Part shown: one piece after another, positions 30,535-43,435 of the stretch
Layout: each line of letters begins with the position of its first letter
Numbering within the stretch: position 1 is the stretch's first letter
Assembly (NCBI GenBank): GCA_026214975.1
Contig: JAOBSW010001141.1
Coordinates: 51,002-115,001, forward strand
Length of the DNA stretch: 64,000 nucleotides
Reading direction: 5' to 3'
Source: Gentiana macrophylla
Lineage: Eukaryota > Streptophyta > Magnoliopsida > Gentianales > Gentianaceae
Notes under the pieces: model-generated
The model's input: only the letters and a program-made list of their open reading frames with translations
Database searches by the model: none
Told to the model about the DNA's origin: nothing
Program-made: the position numbers and the translations under genes

Positions 30535-32700
30535 TGTAATATTTCGATTTTCGGAAAAGGACAGACGTGTCATTTTACAAAAACTAAATATTAGGTTCAG
30601 TTCCTTTAATTCAGAGTTTAAGTATTTACTTAAATATCTGTATGTATGGCCGAAATATATATGTATATTTTAAGAGGAATTCAGATTTCTTTTCCTTAAT
30701 TAAAAATGGTAATTAGGGAAAAGGGTAATTAGGTTATAAATTGGGAATTTTCTGTTTAAGAAAATTAAATCCCCTTAACCTAATTACAATTCAGAAATTT
30801 GCTTTTACGTAAAAGAAGAAATGCTCTGAAACATTAAAAACTGGCCTAAAGACTTTCTTCAATTTCTCTGTCATTCGTTATCGGATTTCAGTTTCGAGAG
30901 AAGCATCGGAATCGTCGTAAGGAGAGCATCGTTTCAACCCAAGAAAGTTGAAGCATTGGCTAAGGTATGAATTTCGCCCTAAGGGCTGTTTTCATCGTTT
31001 ATGGTGATCTTTTGTTCGTACAATCGTAGTTTGATCGTTTTGGGAGCCCTTGATCGATTCTAATTCGTTTTGGGATTGGTCATCTAGGTGGTTGTGTAAA
31101 AGGCTCTGTATTGCTGCAGAATTTCGGAGTTGAAGATTTGAAATTTTACTTGCTAAGGTAAGAGGACCTTCCTACAAGTTAATTTATGGTTTATTAGGTT
31201 CTATGTTAAGGTTTGGAAATCATACCTTCGTTTTGCCTAAGGATTTAGGGTTGTTATGGTAGACAAAAGTCATCTTTTTCAGCTATTTTTCTGAGTATTT
31301 TGATGTTGAACATGTTTAGATTTGATTAGAGATCGAAAAAGTGCATAAAACCGTGTTTAGAGAGTTTTGTGCGCTTAGTGTACGCACATTGACTAGCTGT
31401 GTGCGCACATTGCCAAGACTGAACGTGGACAGATTCTGAAGTGTGCCCATTCCCCTGGATTGTGCGCACACTGGCCGGGCTGAATGTAATTTTTGCCCAA
31501 TGTGCGCACATTGCACCTGTTTTGATAAATAAGTTATTTTAAGCTATGTTTGGGATTTTAAACGGTGTTTCATTATCTAATAACATTAAATAAATGTAAA
31601 CAAGCCTCGATTGAGTTTCTGATACGTTTGATTCCGGCACCGGACGTACTCTTAAAGGGAGTTAAAGTTCGAGACCGTCGGAAAGGCATGAAAGGGCTTG
31701 TGCTTTGATGAACTAGAGTTCATCAATGTCTGTGTACTTGATAGGTTGTAATTTTCTAGCTGTGTAAGTGAGGGAGTAGAGTTGATAAGGTGAGTTTTAT
31801 TTTGAAAACACTTAGGTGGTTAGATAACAACAGATAATAATTACATATGTGTAGTAAAAGATAAAACGTCACTTATTCTCGGTTAGTCACTATTTCATAT
31901 CAGCGATGTGATACGTTCATAAAAGGTGAACAACGTACTGGCTCAAAAGGCTGAAGGGTAGTGAAGGAAATTCATCGGACATATACGCATACCAGGGAGA
32001 CCTCGGAGCTAATCGGTGCTAATCACCGTTAGTTAGCAAGTATATCTTAAGGCTGATGACGCCATGCGTAGTGTCCTTGAGTGATGACGTAACCAAGATA
32101 AGCTAAGCTAGAAACGTATAGTCATGACATGTCGATGGGAATGGAGTGAACCTTAGATCGAGTCGGTCTCATAAAGATAATTATTAAAATAAAAACTATT
32201 AAAGAGCCTAATTAAAGTGTAGCTTTCACTTCTTACTATGTATAATGTACTTCCTCAAATACATGTTTATTTATGTGTTTTGGGGAGAGAAGAAGAACAG
32301 GTGAATCTGGAGTTCGACAAGGACTTTGATGACGACGTTTAAGGACGCCGAAGTTGAAGAGTTCATTCATTCATGTTTTTACTTATTTTGTTAGACTTGG
32401 AGTTTTGTTGAAAACTTTGTAATTCCTTTTAGTATATGTTTGGAGGTTTTTCGTACGTTTGGTTTTCATTTGATTTTTTTTTCCAATGTAATAAATGTTA
32501 TATTTGTATTTTTAGATACTGAGTTTCTGTTCTTGTTTATTTGAAAAAAAAATTATTACCCGAGTCTTTTGCTACCGTTTTGCTAAACTTGATACGACGC
32601 AGTAGAGGCTTACGTATAAAGTGAATTTTTTTTTTATTTTATACGTACCAAACGTTCTTTTTCCGGATAAGGACTCGGTGTCCGGGAATGGGGAGTTACA
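30535..32700 (+). repeat. 5' LTR of chromovirus copy 2 (2166 bp)
   Basis: TGTAATATTTCGATTTTCGG...GGGGAGTTACA, matching 2627-4818 over its length. It has the splice-donor-like CTAAGGTAAGAGG near 31155, palindromes at 31375-31513 where copy 1 has a different palindrome, and a 3' stretch 32289-32342 that keeps the frame EEEQV...DFDDDV and a stop. Confidence 0.93.
31375..31513. repeat. TGTGCGCACA palindrome cluster in LTR
   Basis: TGTGCGCACA occurs at 31400-31409 and 31461-31470, and within the perfect 16 bp palindrome CAATGTGCGCACATTG at 31498-31513. A decayed form (GTGTACGCACATTG) is near 31379-31392. Copy 1 has AATGC-n4-GCATT palindromes in the equivalent place. Confidence 0.85.
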
Positions 32701-32702
32701 GT

Positions 32703-32714
32703 TGGTATCAGAGA
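32703..32714 (+). promoter_or_regulatory. Primer-binding site (initiator tRNA-Met), chromovirus copy 2
   Basis: TGGTATCAGAGA, two bases after the LTR end, matches the complement of the initiator tRNA-Met 3' end at 11 of 12 positions. Confidence 0.92.
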
Positions 32715-33323
32715 GAAGCGTCCTTTAGGCTTCATTCCTTAAGATAAGATCTCTTTAGACCATATAGTAACATTTTGATCCTTCCTGATCTTTCAGAATG
32801 TTAGGTAACCTCAGAGATACTCATGTTCATAAGTTTGGAATCAGAAGTTCTAGGGCCCCGCATGAAGCGAGTAATATGGTTCAAGATAGGGTTTAGTAGT
32901 AGTGGTTCATCTAGAAGATGTTGATGATCGTGTTGGAGTTTACCATTGAAAAAAAAGAAGAAGAAAAGGACCCTATAGGTTTGAATTCTACGAATCATGG
33001 TGTAATTATTGGTATTGGTCGGCTATCCAAGAATTTTGTATACTTGGGTTGTAGAAATGAGAAAGTACCTTCCGGTGAGGAATGCACCGAGTATAAGTTG
33101 AATAGTACAGTTTTACTTGTTCAAGAATGATTTGTCCCGTGAGATCTAAGCAGGAAGGTTGGGAAGTACATCAAAGAACATGGCTGGATATTGAACAAGG
33201 ACGTGGAAGCTGAGACCTTCAAGGACAAGCCTTCAGTCATTATTGGTGCTAAGAGGAACTCAAAATCAAGGAAGCGGGAAGGCGGCCCAAGTCGCCCAGT
33301 TCGAGTTTTCACCGTGGATGCAG
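32715..33323 (+). pseudogene. Remnant of gag and misplaced protease piece, chromovirus copy 2
   Basis: Only about 600 bp separates the PBS from protease, where chromoviruses normally have about 1.2 kb of gag. At 33001-33080 a frame reads VIIGIGRLSKNFVYLGCRNE, a diverged copy of the protease C-terminus that recurs in its proper place at 33597-33668 ([20 protein letters not shown]). A protease end thus stands before the protease start. A later frame (33285-33325) gives the gag end RPVRVFTVDAVCKTG. A deletion with internal duplication, or recombination between two copies, would explain this. Confidence 0.65.
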
Positions 33324-35662
33324 TATGCAAAACCGGATGATAATGTTATCTCAGTTACGATAATATTAGACAACTTAGCAGTTACAGCTTTGTTCGATAC
33401 GGGAGCGTCTAACACATTTGTGTCGTCTAAGATAGCTAAAAGTTGAATCTACCGTCAGAGACCTTAAGAAACACCTTGGAAATAACAACACCATTAGGAA
33501 AAGTGTCTAAGGTAGCCAAGTTGATGCCTCAAAATGATGTGCAAGTAGGATCATACCGATGTAAAAATGACTTTACGGTTTTGGATTTTTGATTTTGATG
33601 TAATTCTTGGAATAGATTGGCTATCCGAGAATATTGTTCACTTGGATTGTAGGGAAAAGAGAGTTTCCTTTAAAGTACCCGGGAAATCAGATAAGTCTTA
33701 TCAAGGAAATGTATACAAGCCTATTAAGAAGCGTCATCCGATAATTTCAGCAGTTAAGGCGATAAGAGCTTGTCAAAAGGGTTGTGAAGGCTACTTGTTA
33801 TACGCAGTGGATGTGGAACAAGTGAAGCCTAAGTTAGAGGAAACCCCTATGGTAAAGGAATACCTTGAAGTGCTTCCAGAAGAGTTACCGGGAAACATGC
33901 CGGATAGAGAGATAGAGTTTGAGATCAAGTTGATACCTAGGGCAGCACTAGTTGCTAAAGCACCATATAGAATGGCACCGCCTGGATTGAAAGAGTTGAA
34001 GGCTCAACTTAAAGATATGCTTGAGAGAAATATAATTCAGCCTAGTACTCCACCTTGGGGAGCCCCAGTTATGTTTCTTAAGAAGAAAGATGGTAGTATG
34101 AGGATGTGTATAGAATACAGAGCCCTGAACAATCTTACCATCAAGAATAACTATCCCTTACCAAAGGATTGATGATCTGTTTAATCAGCTACAAGGCAAG
34201 AGAGTGTTTTCTAAGATTGATCTCAGATCCGGTTATCACCAGTTGAAGATCAAGGTAGCAGATATACCGAAGATGGCTTTCAGTATGAGCAATGGACATT
34301 ATAAGTTCTTAGTCATGCCATTTGGACTCACTAATGCTCCATCTGCATTTATGGATTTAATGCAGCTTGTCTTCATGCCATACTTGGACAAGTTTGTGAT
34401 AGTGTTCATAGATGATATCCTAGTATACTCAAAGGATGAGAAATAACATGAAGGACACCTGAGGATAGTGTTAAATACCTTGAAGAGGAACCAGTTGTAT
34501 GCTAAGTTCTCAAAGTGTGACTTTTGGCTGAATCAAGTTAGTTTCTTGGGTCATGTCATTTCTGGAGATGGCATTAAGGTTGATCCGGCGAAGATTGAAG
34601 CAATTTAGAAATGGTCCAGACCGACTACGGTTGCAGAAATTAGGAGTTTTCTCGGTTTGACTGGCTATTATAGGAGGTTTGTACAATATTTCTCAAGGCT
34701 AGGTAAACCCCTTACCCGGCTCACTCAAAAGAATGTGAAGATTGAGTGGACCAGTGAGTGCGAAGATGCTTTCCAGACATTGAAGGAGAAGTTGACTACA
34801 GCCCCAGTTTTGGAAGTTCTGGAGATCTTTGATAACTACGACGTTTACACTGATGCTTCGGGGCAAGGTCTAGGTTGTGTGTTGATGCAAGGAGGAAAAG
34901 TGTTCACTTATGCATCTAGACAGTTAAAGGTGCAAGAAAAGAATTATCCAACACATGATCTAGAGTTGGAAGCGGTATTGTTTGCCTTAAAAATTTGGTG
35001 GCATTACTTGTATGGAGTTAATCCTAGGATCTTCACCGATCACAGGAGCTTGAAGTATTTCTTCACTCAAGAAATCTAAATATGAGGCTAAGGAGATGGT
35101 TAGAGTTCATAAAGGATTACGACTTGGATATTCAGTACCATACGGGTAGAGCAAATGTGGTTGCAGATGCGTTGAGCAGAAAACCAGTGTTTGCAGTTTC
35201 GAGCATTGAAGATGTTGCAGAGAAGCTAGATGGGCTGAAAATATGGGGTTTCGATCAGATTGAAGATCGGAAGTTTATGGCACCGTTGTTAGCAAGATCC
35301 GAGCTGATGGATGATATCCGGGAAAAGGAAGATGAAGATCCAGTGTTGGTTGATTTGAAGCGAGTTTCAAGAGAAAAGCCTACAGTGGTTATGTTTTAGA
35401 CAAGAATGGAAATCTTTGGTACCACGATCGTTTGTGTGTGCCTAATGTTGGTGATCTAAGGCAAAGAGTCAGGGAAGAGGCACATAGGATTGCTTTTCCA
35501 GTTCATCCAGGAGCTACTAAAATGTAGACAGACTTGAAGGAAAAGTTTTGGTGGCCTTCGATGAAAGTGGAAATAGCTAAGTTTGTGGCAGAGTGTGATA
35601 TCTGTCCGAAAGTTAAAGCAGAACATAGAAGACCAGGAGGAATTCTTAAGCCATTGGATATC
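33324..35662 (+). pseudogene. pol of chromovirus copy 2: protease, RT, RNase H, integrase start
   Basis: Protease has TALFDTGASNTFVSSK (about 33388-33435; intact DTG). RT runs from 33930: [19 protein letters not shown] (34057), [16 protein letters not shown] (34207), [15 protein letters not shown] (34297) and the catalytic [11 protein letters not shown] (34408; FIDD for the usual YxDD). RNase H has [14 protein letters not shown] (34850) and [12 protein letters not shown] (35037). The ADALSRKP motif is at 35170, then the integrase zinc region with CDICPKVKAEHRRPGG (35600). Frameshifts or stops lie near 33446, 34170, 34446, 34606, 35079, 35399 and 35525. The gene is broken by the Athila element at LDI (ATATC) and resumes at 48017. 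The domain order is normal for Ty3/gypsy. Confidence 0.93.
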
Positions 35663-37257
35663 TGATTGAGGTCAAGTTAAATTATTAACTCGATGCCTAC
35701 TAACACACTAGCAAGAGAACTAGGTTCAATTGTAGTATAGTCAGATAGAGTCGAGGTCGATCCCACAGAGACTCGGCACAAATAAAACACAACTTTATCC
35801 TATTAGAACTAAATTGAAAGGACGGTCTACGACCAACTAAATGCAGTAAATAAAATAGTGACAACCACAAGACACAAAAGACCACGAAGACAAACTAAAA
35901 ACTACTAAAACACGGATAATACGGTTGATATTATCTAAACAAATAGTACTGATTATGCTAGTAGATTATAACTCCCCCATGTGAATTAGGATGATAAAGA
36001 GATAAAACAAACGTTAAGGATTAATTATTATGACTACGGGAGTCATCCCCTAAGGTAGATTTAGCTCCGGTTAGGCCATCTAAATCATCGTGCCTCCATT
36101 ACGTGACTTTCGCTTTTAATGCCTCCATCTCATATAAACCGACACAATTACGAAACTAGGGATGCCGGTATAAACCGTAACCTCATCTAAGCAACATTCC
36201 TAGGGTAAGGCGTGCTTCTTAGATGCCGATTCAATCTATATCCTAAGTAACAATCACTTTTTGTGTTTCATGTTAAATTATGATGACAAATAATTAAGTT
36301 GATCAGTTTAATTACTCGTTTTAATTCCAAATCGGAGAATCGACGTAGTCGGGCCGATCATAATATTGCCCTACACATCACCACGCTCGGTCGATCGAAC
36401 AGCAAAGACTCGGGCGACCGAGTGACATGTCTTGGTCGACCGAACACAGTTCTGTGTTGGTACAAATCATGATTACTTCTTAACGTTTCTAACCTAAACA
36501 CATGGGTTCGTAAATTAATCTACATCACGCAATCAATACAAATAAAACTACTCCATAATAAAATACATCAGATCTACGAATAAAGATTGCATAATTGAAT
36601 AGTCATACCCTCGAAGACGAGAGTGACTCCCACTCTTTAATGCGCTCCCCAACCGGAGAATCCAATGAATCCACAATGAACGAACATAAAGAAAAGAAAA
36701 GAAAACTAAAACTTAAAAACTCAAATTGTATAAATTGTTTTGTGTTGTAGTGGTGTGTCTTCTCAATTCTGTAGCTGCTGTTTATATAGGAGTTGTAGCC
36801 GACATAGGGAGAATCCAGAAGATATGCACGCATTAATCAGATTAGGGTCGGGTGACCGAACAGTTACGCTCGGTCGACCGAATGGCATGCTCGGTCGACC
36901 GAGCCTCCCTCTTTACGCGTTTTCAATTACGCTTCGTCTGACTTGTTCCCCACTTCACTCTTCTATGCTGATCTGATTTGTCTCTTCATTAATGCTCCGA
37001 TTTCCTTCTCTTTTATTTTGAGATTTCTCGATTGCGTGATAATTATCTTCCCGATTCGGTATGATCCGCAAAATCGTGATTTATCACACAATTAATTGCT
37101 CTTTATAATAAAACAGCTAAATACCAATTATCACATTAATAATCACTTATCATTAAATAATACATATAAACAAGTGATTTAATACGAAATATATATAATT
37201 AATTCCGATTTAAGGTTATAATTGATGACATAAATAGGTATATTTTAACTGTCATCA
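35663..37257 (-). repeat. 3' LTR of Athila element (1595 bp)
   Basis: TGATTGAGGTCAAGTT...TTTAACTGTCATCA. TATATA at 36783-36788 (- strand). Palindromes at 36388-36448 (GCTCGGTCGATCGAAC, TTGGTCGACCGAAC) and 36868-36904 (GCTCGGTCGACCGAATG, GCTCGGTCGACCGAGCC). Confidence 0.95.
36388..36904. repeat. GTCGAC-centred palindrome cluster in Athila 3' LTR
   Basis: Two groups, about 36388-36448 and 36868-36904, carry TCGGTCGACCGA-type palindromes, with a TATA box (36783) between them. On the element strand the second group lies 80-120 bp upstream of TATA and the first about 340-400 bp downstream. The 5' LTR repeats this at 47139-47200 and 47606-47660. Confidence 0.9.
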
Positions 37258-37275
37258 AAATGACCCCCACTTAAA
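37258..37275 (-). promoter_or_regulatory. Polypurine tract, Athila element
   Basis: The + strand AAATGACCCCCACTTAAA reads TTTAAGTGGGGGTCATTT on the - strand, directly before the LTR. Confidence 0.88.
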
Positions 37276-38724
37276 CTTTGCTTCATCCCGAACAAAGCAT
37301 CAACAAGTTATTCCCTAAGACAACATTTTCTGTGGTCAACTCATACTTACACAAGAAACCCGAGTCAACTCATACCAGTCATGCTCATAAGATAAGCATT
37401 ATTCACTACTCGCTATGAATCGAAGTGATTGTGTGCATGTGCATTGGTTTTATATAAATGTATCAAGATTAGAGCTTATGCAGACTTCATATCTAAATTC
37501 ACCAACATCAGCATTCATACTTCTTATGCCTCTCAATGGTTAAAGCACTAGAACAATAAGCAAGAGAGTATCTATAGGGTTTTTGGACTTGGAGACCGAG
37601 TACTACTCAAAGCCTCTCTAAAAATTTAAATTTTTTTTTTCAATTTTGCATATTTTTCGAATACTACTAATCTCAAGGAAGAAAACTTTTCATAGAGTAT
37701 CCCCCTATCTTAGATTAAGCATAGCATCGAATATTACCACAAGCGCGGGGCTACTTTGGTAATGTTACTACAAGCCCAGTGTTTTAATGCATTGTCAAAA
37801 CACAGGTACGTCCCAAGCTTATTACTCCGCTTTTGTTGGCTAGAAGATCAGAATACATCAGTCGACAAATATCGACACTAGGTCCTCATAACCAATTATC
37901 TACGCAATGTACACATACTTCTTTCAATTATTATAACTCATGCAGTACTACGCGATTCACATGTTGAGTAATTGAACAATACCTAACTACTTGCAATTGT
38001 TGGCATGAATATCCTTAAGTTTACTAACAATTTATCGCAAAAGTATCATATGACCATGTACTCACGCAACTTGGTTCTTTCCTATCAATTCTAAGTATAA
38101 GAACTTCACAAGTTTAAGGGTACGAGTTAAACAACTTGGCATTTATCCATAAAAATTTTAAATTTGGCTCAATATTGTCTCAGTATTCCGTTCCCCTTGA
38201 CTTTTTCAACATATATTTTTAACATATAGCTAAGTCCCTTGCCCCCCACTTAAACATGGCATTGTCCTCAATGACAAAAATAAATGAGAGTTCAAGATGA
38301 AAGACTTAGCTCTAGAAACGACACCCAAGTAAAGGAACAATATCGGAGTAATCATCGGCACATTGTGGAGAGACAGACACATCCTGTATAAACAAACAAG
38401 CTCCACGAAATCGTCAAATACCATGTCTATGGAAGTTATAAAATAATGTGGCAGTAATTAGATATAGATATCTAAAAACAGTTTAAGCCACTTTACTTTA
38501 TATTGCCATGGACAAGACCAAAAGGGATTTAAACCTAAATAAAAACTCACATGACGGCTATCAAGGAAAAAACCTCGTTTATTCCGAACTTAGACTCGGA
38601 ACATGGCGAGATGAAAAAAACCGTGATAGGCGCATGCTACTTTATTAAAAAGAAAAACGAAAAAGATAGTTATAGGTAGTAGTTCTAAATTTATAGTCGC
38701 TAGCTCGACTCAGTTCAAGATGTC
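37276..38724. other. Athila 3' non-coding region with second polypurine tract
   Basis: About 1.45 kb between integrase stop and PPT has no gene. At 38240-38262 GCCCCCCACTTAAACATGG gives a second AAGTGGGGGGC tract on the - strand, followed there by the conserved CATTGTCCTCAATGAC. The non-autonomous element keeps this whole region (13831-15020). Confidence 0.8.
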
Positions 38725-39730
38725 TTATTCATAGACAGGGTCATCGAGGTACAAAACTTCCTCTTCAGCATCAGGCGGAAGCCCGTGATAATGCTTAACA
38801 CTATGTCCATTGACCACAAATCTGGACCCGTCTTTGAAATTGAATAGCTCCACCGCTCCAGAAGGAAAGACTTGTTGTACTTGAAATGGGCCACACCATC
38901 TTGATTTCAACTTACCCGGGAAGAGTCTTAAGCGCGAATTGTACAAAAGAACCAGATCACCCTCTTGAAAGGTCCTATCCAGAATCTTCTTGTCATGGAG
39001 CTTCTTCGTGCGCTCCTTGAAAATCTTGGCATTCTCGTATGCCTCTAAACGAAACTCCTCCGGGCGAGTTAATTCTAACATCCTCTTCTCACCAGCCAAC
39101 GTCTCATCAAAATTTAGCATCCTTGTTGCCCACATGGCCCGGTGTTCCAGTTCCACAGGTAGATGACATGCCTTTCCAAAAACAATCCTATACGGTGACA
39201 TTCCAATCGAGGTTTTATATGCAGTCCTATAAGCCCATAAAACGTCGTCTAAACGTAACGACCAATCCTTCCTAGTCGTATTGACAGTTTTTTCCAGGAT
39301 ACGCTTTATCTCTCGATTGGTAACTTCTACCTGTCCACTAGTCTGGGGGTGATATGCGGTGGCTAGCTTATGTCGAACCTCATATTTAATCATCAGCCTT
39401 TCAAAAGGTTTATTACAAAAATGACTACCATTGTCGCTATAATCGCCTCAGGCGCCCCAAACCTTGTAAAAATATTCTTTTCAAGAATCTAACCACAACC
39501 CTAGCATCGTTAGTAGGGAAGCAATGGCCTCAACCCATTTGGAAACATAATCAACCGCAACTAAGATGTAGCGGTTAGATAATGATGAAGTGAAGGGTCC
39601 AACGAAATCTATTCCCCAAATGTCAAAGAGTTCTACTTCTAAGATGCTCTTAAGTGGCATCTCATTCCTCCGTGAAATATTTCTGTCATTTGACAAGCAT
39701 GACATGCTTTTGCATATTGGTGTGCATCCT
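38725..39730 (-). pseudogene. Integrase, Athila element (C-terminal two thirds)
   Basis: The - strand shows [10 protein letters not shown] (about 39627-39598, first catalytic aspartate), the E block [20 protein letters not shown] (about 39355-39300), the motif [20 protein letters not shown] (about 39230-39170) and a C-terminal domain with [20 protein letters not shown] (about 38960-38900), ending at the stop before 38725. The frame is open from 39393 to 38725 and shifted at about 39400-39480, near the second catalytic aspartate. The zinc-binding start lies on the other side of the Sirevirus solo LTR (41449 onward), whose TSD is ATCCT. Confidence 0.92.
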
Positions 39731-41448
39731 TGTTGGTCCCTTGAAAAGGCTTTAGTTAAGTTTAGAGGGGGGTGAATAAACTTAACACTTAAAACTTTGG
39801 AGTTAACAAATTACGCAGAACTTCAAGGCTGCGGCCGATACTTCAAGAGTCTGTTGAGACCTCGAGAGCCTCTTTGATAAATGTGAGTCTCATTGACAGC
39901 CTCATTTGCTGAATTTGTGCAAATGGAATAATATCAAAATTAAGCCTTGTTACTTGTTGTTAAATGTGTTACTAAGTATTAGATACTCAGTAGTGTATGT
40001 GTGTGATTTCAGTTGCTAGATTTAGCAGGTTGATATGAATAATGACTAATTGCGTAAAGTAAATGCAGTAGTAAGTAAGAGAGATTTTTATAGTGGTTCC
40101 AGGTGATGTAATCCTGACGCCCACTCTTCTCCCTGTGATGTTGGAGGAAATTCACTAGTAATCTTTGAGTTATCTGTTACAAAGAATCCTAGGTTGCTTG
40201 TCCTTCACCAATAACTATGGCTTCACAAAGCTAAAATCGGGAGCAGTAGGATTGCTGCTCCCGAGTCTTCCACTTGGTCCTTGAAGGGTAGAATTGCCTC
40301 TTCACCGGCTCCACCACAAACCAACAGTCTTTCACACCCAAATGATGCTTCACTGCCTTCAAGAGTTCTTTATAAAATAAAGAATGAATCAAATAAATGA
40401 TTCATTGGCAAAGCAGCTTGATTAGGATGATATAATCGCACTTGCGTCTTCAAGTGTATATGCTTGATGCAAATTTTGAACACGTAATTCACTTGAAGAA
40501 AATAACTAGATCAGCAAACCTTAAGCTCAAGTAAGTTCAAACAGGTGTTTTTCATTTCGGTGTTATCACTTGAAGTTTATTCCAAAATTCATCATCATAT
40601 TCTTGAGTTGAAAGTCCTCTATTTATAGGTAGGAATGCATGTGACTTGAATTTGAAATTCAAATGTGACCGTTCCTTGTATTTGTCCCATCCTCAATGCA
40701 TTCTGTCACTATTCATAGGGATCGACATCGTCGGGATTACTTTTGACAGTGATGCGATCTGCCACCCCTTTGACTTGTATCCAATGGATAAAAATATGGA
40801 TCATCCCAACGTCTATTTAATCTCAGCCTTTGATTTGCTTGATAAGTCAGAGGTAGTTGGCTGTTCTTATCCATGTGACTTTCAATAATCTTGAATTAAT
40901 CGAGGTATATATCAGCAGGTTCATTAGTCTGCTGTAAAACCAATCAGTCTGCTGAACATCATATTTTTGTCTGTAGAACATAATGCAGCTGATTCCTTTT
41001 ATCCAACTTTTATTTGTGAAGTTAGATTACATCATTTTAAATATAACTAAGTTCCAAACATCATTCAACTTGTGGAACTTAGACCTTCTACACAAGGTAT
41101 ATGTAATCAGATTAGGTCATCACAGACTTGCCTAAATACTGATTCCATATCCTTGACATTAAATACTAAGTTTGATCCCTTAGCCTTCATTTACTGAGTT
41201 TGAACCCTCAGCCTTCAGTCTTCAGTCTTCAGCAGGTTCCTGACAAGTCAACTGACCTAATTACCTATCGACCTAGACCGATCCCATCAAAAAAACAGTC
41301 ACAGACCTTTTACAAAGGCTTGTTTGATCAAACCTATTTATGAATCAAACTCTAATAAACCTATACATTTTATCTAGACATCTTTTTGCCTTTGCACTAT
41401 AACAGCTAGTATGGCACTCATCATCAAAACTAAGAAATAAGTCCAACA
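39731..41448 (-). repeat. Solo LTR, Sirevirus-type, 1718 bp
   Basis: TGTTGGTCCCTTGAAAAGG...AATAAGTCCAACA with target duplication ATCCT (39726-39730, 41449-41453). It matches the Sirevirus LTR at 49355-51058 along its length. On the - strand a CTATAAATAGAGG box lies near 40618. Inserted in the Athila integrase, it is the third level of nesting here. Confidence 0.95.
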
Positions 41449-41453
41449 ATCCT

Positions 41454-42230
41454 TAAACAATGTCGGCCAATAAAAACCGCATTGGAGGACCTTAGCCGCA
41501 GTTTTATCTCCCCCGTAGTGTCCTCCAACTTCATAAGAATGACAATGCTTCAGGATATTATTATACTCTTCCTCGGGAACACACCTTCGAAAAACATTAT
41601 CGATCCTAGCTTAAACAAATAAGGCTCATCCCAATAATAGTGTCTAAGATCTTTAAAGAATTTTTCCTTTCTTGGACAAAGTGAGATTTGGTGGTAGGTA
41701 CTTTATGGATAGATAATTAACAAACAAACTAAACCATGGTTGCTTCTTCTCCTTCACAACCTCTATTCGCGAAGAAAGCTGCAAAGACAATCATCATGTC
41801 CCCCGATGGTGGTGATGGAGAAAAGTTGTTCATCAGAAAAGATTCTCCTATCTCGAGGTAATTCCTCACCATCCTCTAATTGTAAGCGATAGATGATCGG
41901 CCACCACGTTCTCACTTCCTTTCTTATCTCGGATTTCTACGTCAAATTCTTGCAGCAGAGAATCCATCTCAACGATCTCGGCTTTGAATCTTGCTTTTCT
42001 AGGAGATACTTAAGAGCCGCATGGTCATCCACACGGTGACTTTAGATCCCACTAAGTAAGATCTAAACTTGTCAAAAGCAAAGATAACGGCCAAAAGTTC
42101 CTTCTCCGTTGTGGCGTAATTTCTTTGGCAAAGCATTCAAAGTCCGACTTGCATAATAGATAGGTCTCAAGATCTTATCTTTCTTTGACCCAAAGCGCGC
42201 CTAACAAAGCAGTATCACTTGCATCACACA
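41454..42230 (-). pseudogene. RNase H and integrase zinc region, Athila element
   Basis: Several short - strand frames add up to the expected order: CDASDTALLGA (42220-42185, start of RNase H), PIYYASRTLN (about 42170), a KAEIVEMDSLLQEFDVEIRD block (about 41990-41930), and near 41580-41455 a frame with HCHSYEVGGHYGG and LQCGFYWPTLFKD, the Athila zinc-finger region. Frameshifts occur about every 100-150 bp, much more often than in the RT. Confidence 0.75.
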
Positions 42231-43435
42231 TCAGTTCAAACGGAAGATCCCAATCCGGTGCGACTTAACGGGTGCAAGTGATCGATCTACTTTTATTTCG
42301 TTGAAAGCTTTTATGCACTCATTAGAAAACACGAATGGCACATCCTTGGCCAATAATTCGGTAAGAGGTCTAGAAACCAGGGAAAAGTCTTTGATAAACC
42401 TACGATAAAATCCGGCATGGCCTAAAAACCCTCGCAAAGTTTTAAGATTAGTAGGTGGAGGTAGTTTCTCGATCACCTCGACTTTGGCTCTATCCACCTC
42501 TATACCGTTCTTTGATATGCGGTGGCCTAGTACTATACCTTCCGTAACCATCAAATGACATTTCTCCCAGTTAAGCACAAGATTCGTCACCTCACATCTC
42601 TTCAACACTCGTGCTAGATGTGTGAGACATGAATCGAAATCGTCTCCAAACACGGAGAAATCATCCATAAAGATTTCCAAGAAGTCTTCCACCATATCCG
42701 CAAATAATGACATCATACATCGTTGAAATGTTGCGGGGGCGTTACACAATCCAAATGGCATTCGATTATACGCAAATGTCCCATATGGGCATGTAAATGT
42801 TCTTTTCTCACGATCTTCAGGTGAGATGTGGATTTGATAGTATCCCGAAATCCGTCGAGAAAACAATAGAAAGCATGCCCGCTCAGTCTCTCGAGCATTT
42901 GATCGATGAAGGGAAGAGGAAAGTGGTCCTTACGAGTTGCATCATTTAGTTTCCTAAAGTCTATGCACACTCGATGACCCGATGATTAGCCTCACAGAAT
43001 TAACTCATTCAACTCGTTGGCTTGCACCGTCAATCCTCCCTTCATGGGAACTACATGGATAGGGCTTACCCATTCGCTATCAGCAATTGGAAATATAATT
43101 CCCATTTCTAGCATTTTTATAACCTCATCCCTAACCACTTCCTTTAATTGTGGGGTTAAACGCCTTTGAGGTTGTGCAACCGCTTTCTTCTCAGGGTCCA
43201 CGGAGATCTTGTGCATACATACGCTAGGACTAATGCCCTTAACGTCAGCTATGGTCCATCCAAATGCTCCGCGGTACTCTCTCATAACTCTCATTAGTTT
43301 CTCCTCTTGTAAGTCCGTCAAGGATGAAGATATAATTAGCGGCAAAGTCTCATCTTGAAGAAACACATACTTCAAATTCGCAGGAAGAGGTTTTAAATTC
43401 AAATTTGTAGGAGGTTCTTCCAAAGAGGTCTTCAA
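42231..43435 (-). pseudogene. Reverse transcriptase, Athila element
   Basis: The first frame (43435-42992) covers the linker and RT start with GAFGWTIADVKGISPSVCMH and PIADSEWVSPIHVVPMKGG. The next (42970-42860) has CIDFRKLNDATRKDHFPLPF. The third (42866-42231) has GYYQIHISPEDREKRTFTC, MPFGLCNAPATFQRCM, the catalytic EIFMDDFSVFG (FMDD) and the thumb part LRGFLGHAGFYRRFIKDFS. RT copies the element RNA into DNA. One break is near 42980 and one near 42860; otherwise the domain is complete. Confidence 0.93.

Noticed and set aside
35700..35885. 61-codon frame repeated at 46453-46638
   Set aside because: Again both are the same place in the two Athila LTRs.
40646..40888. 80-codon frame on the + strand
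   Set aside because: It lies within a Sirevirus solo LTR with matched target duplication and opposite to the element strand.
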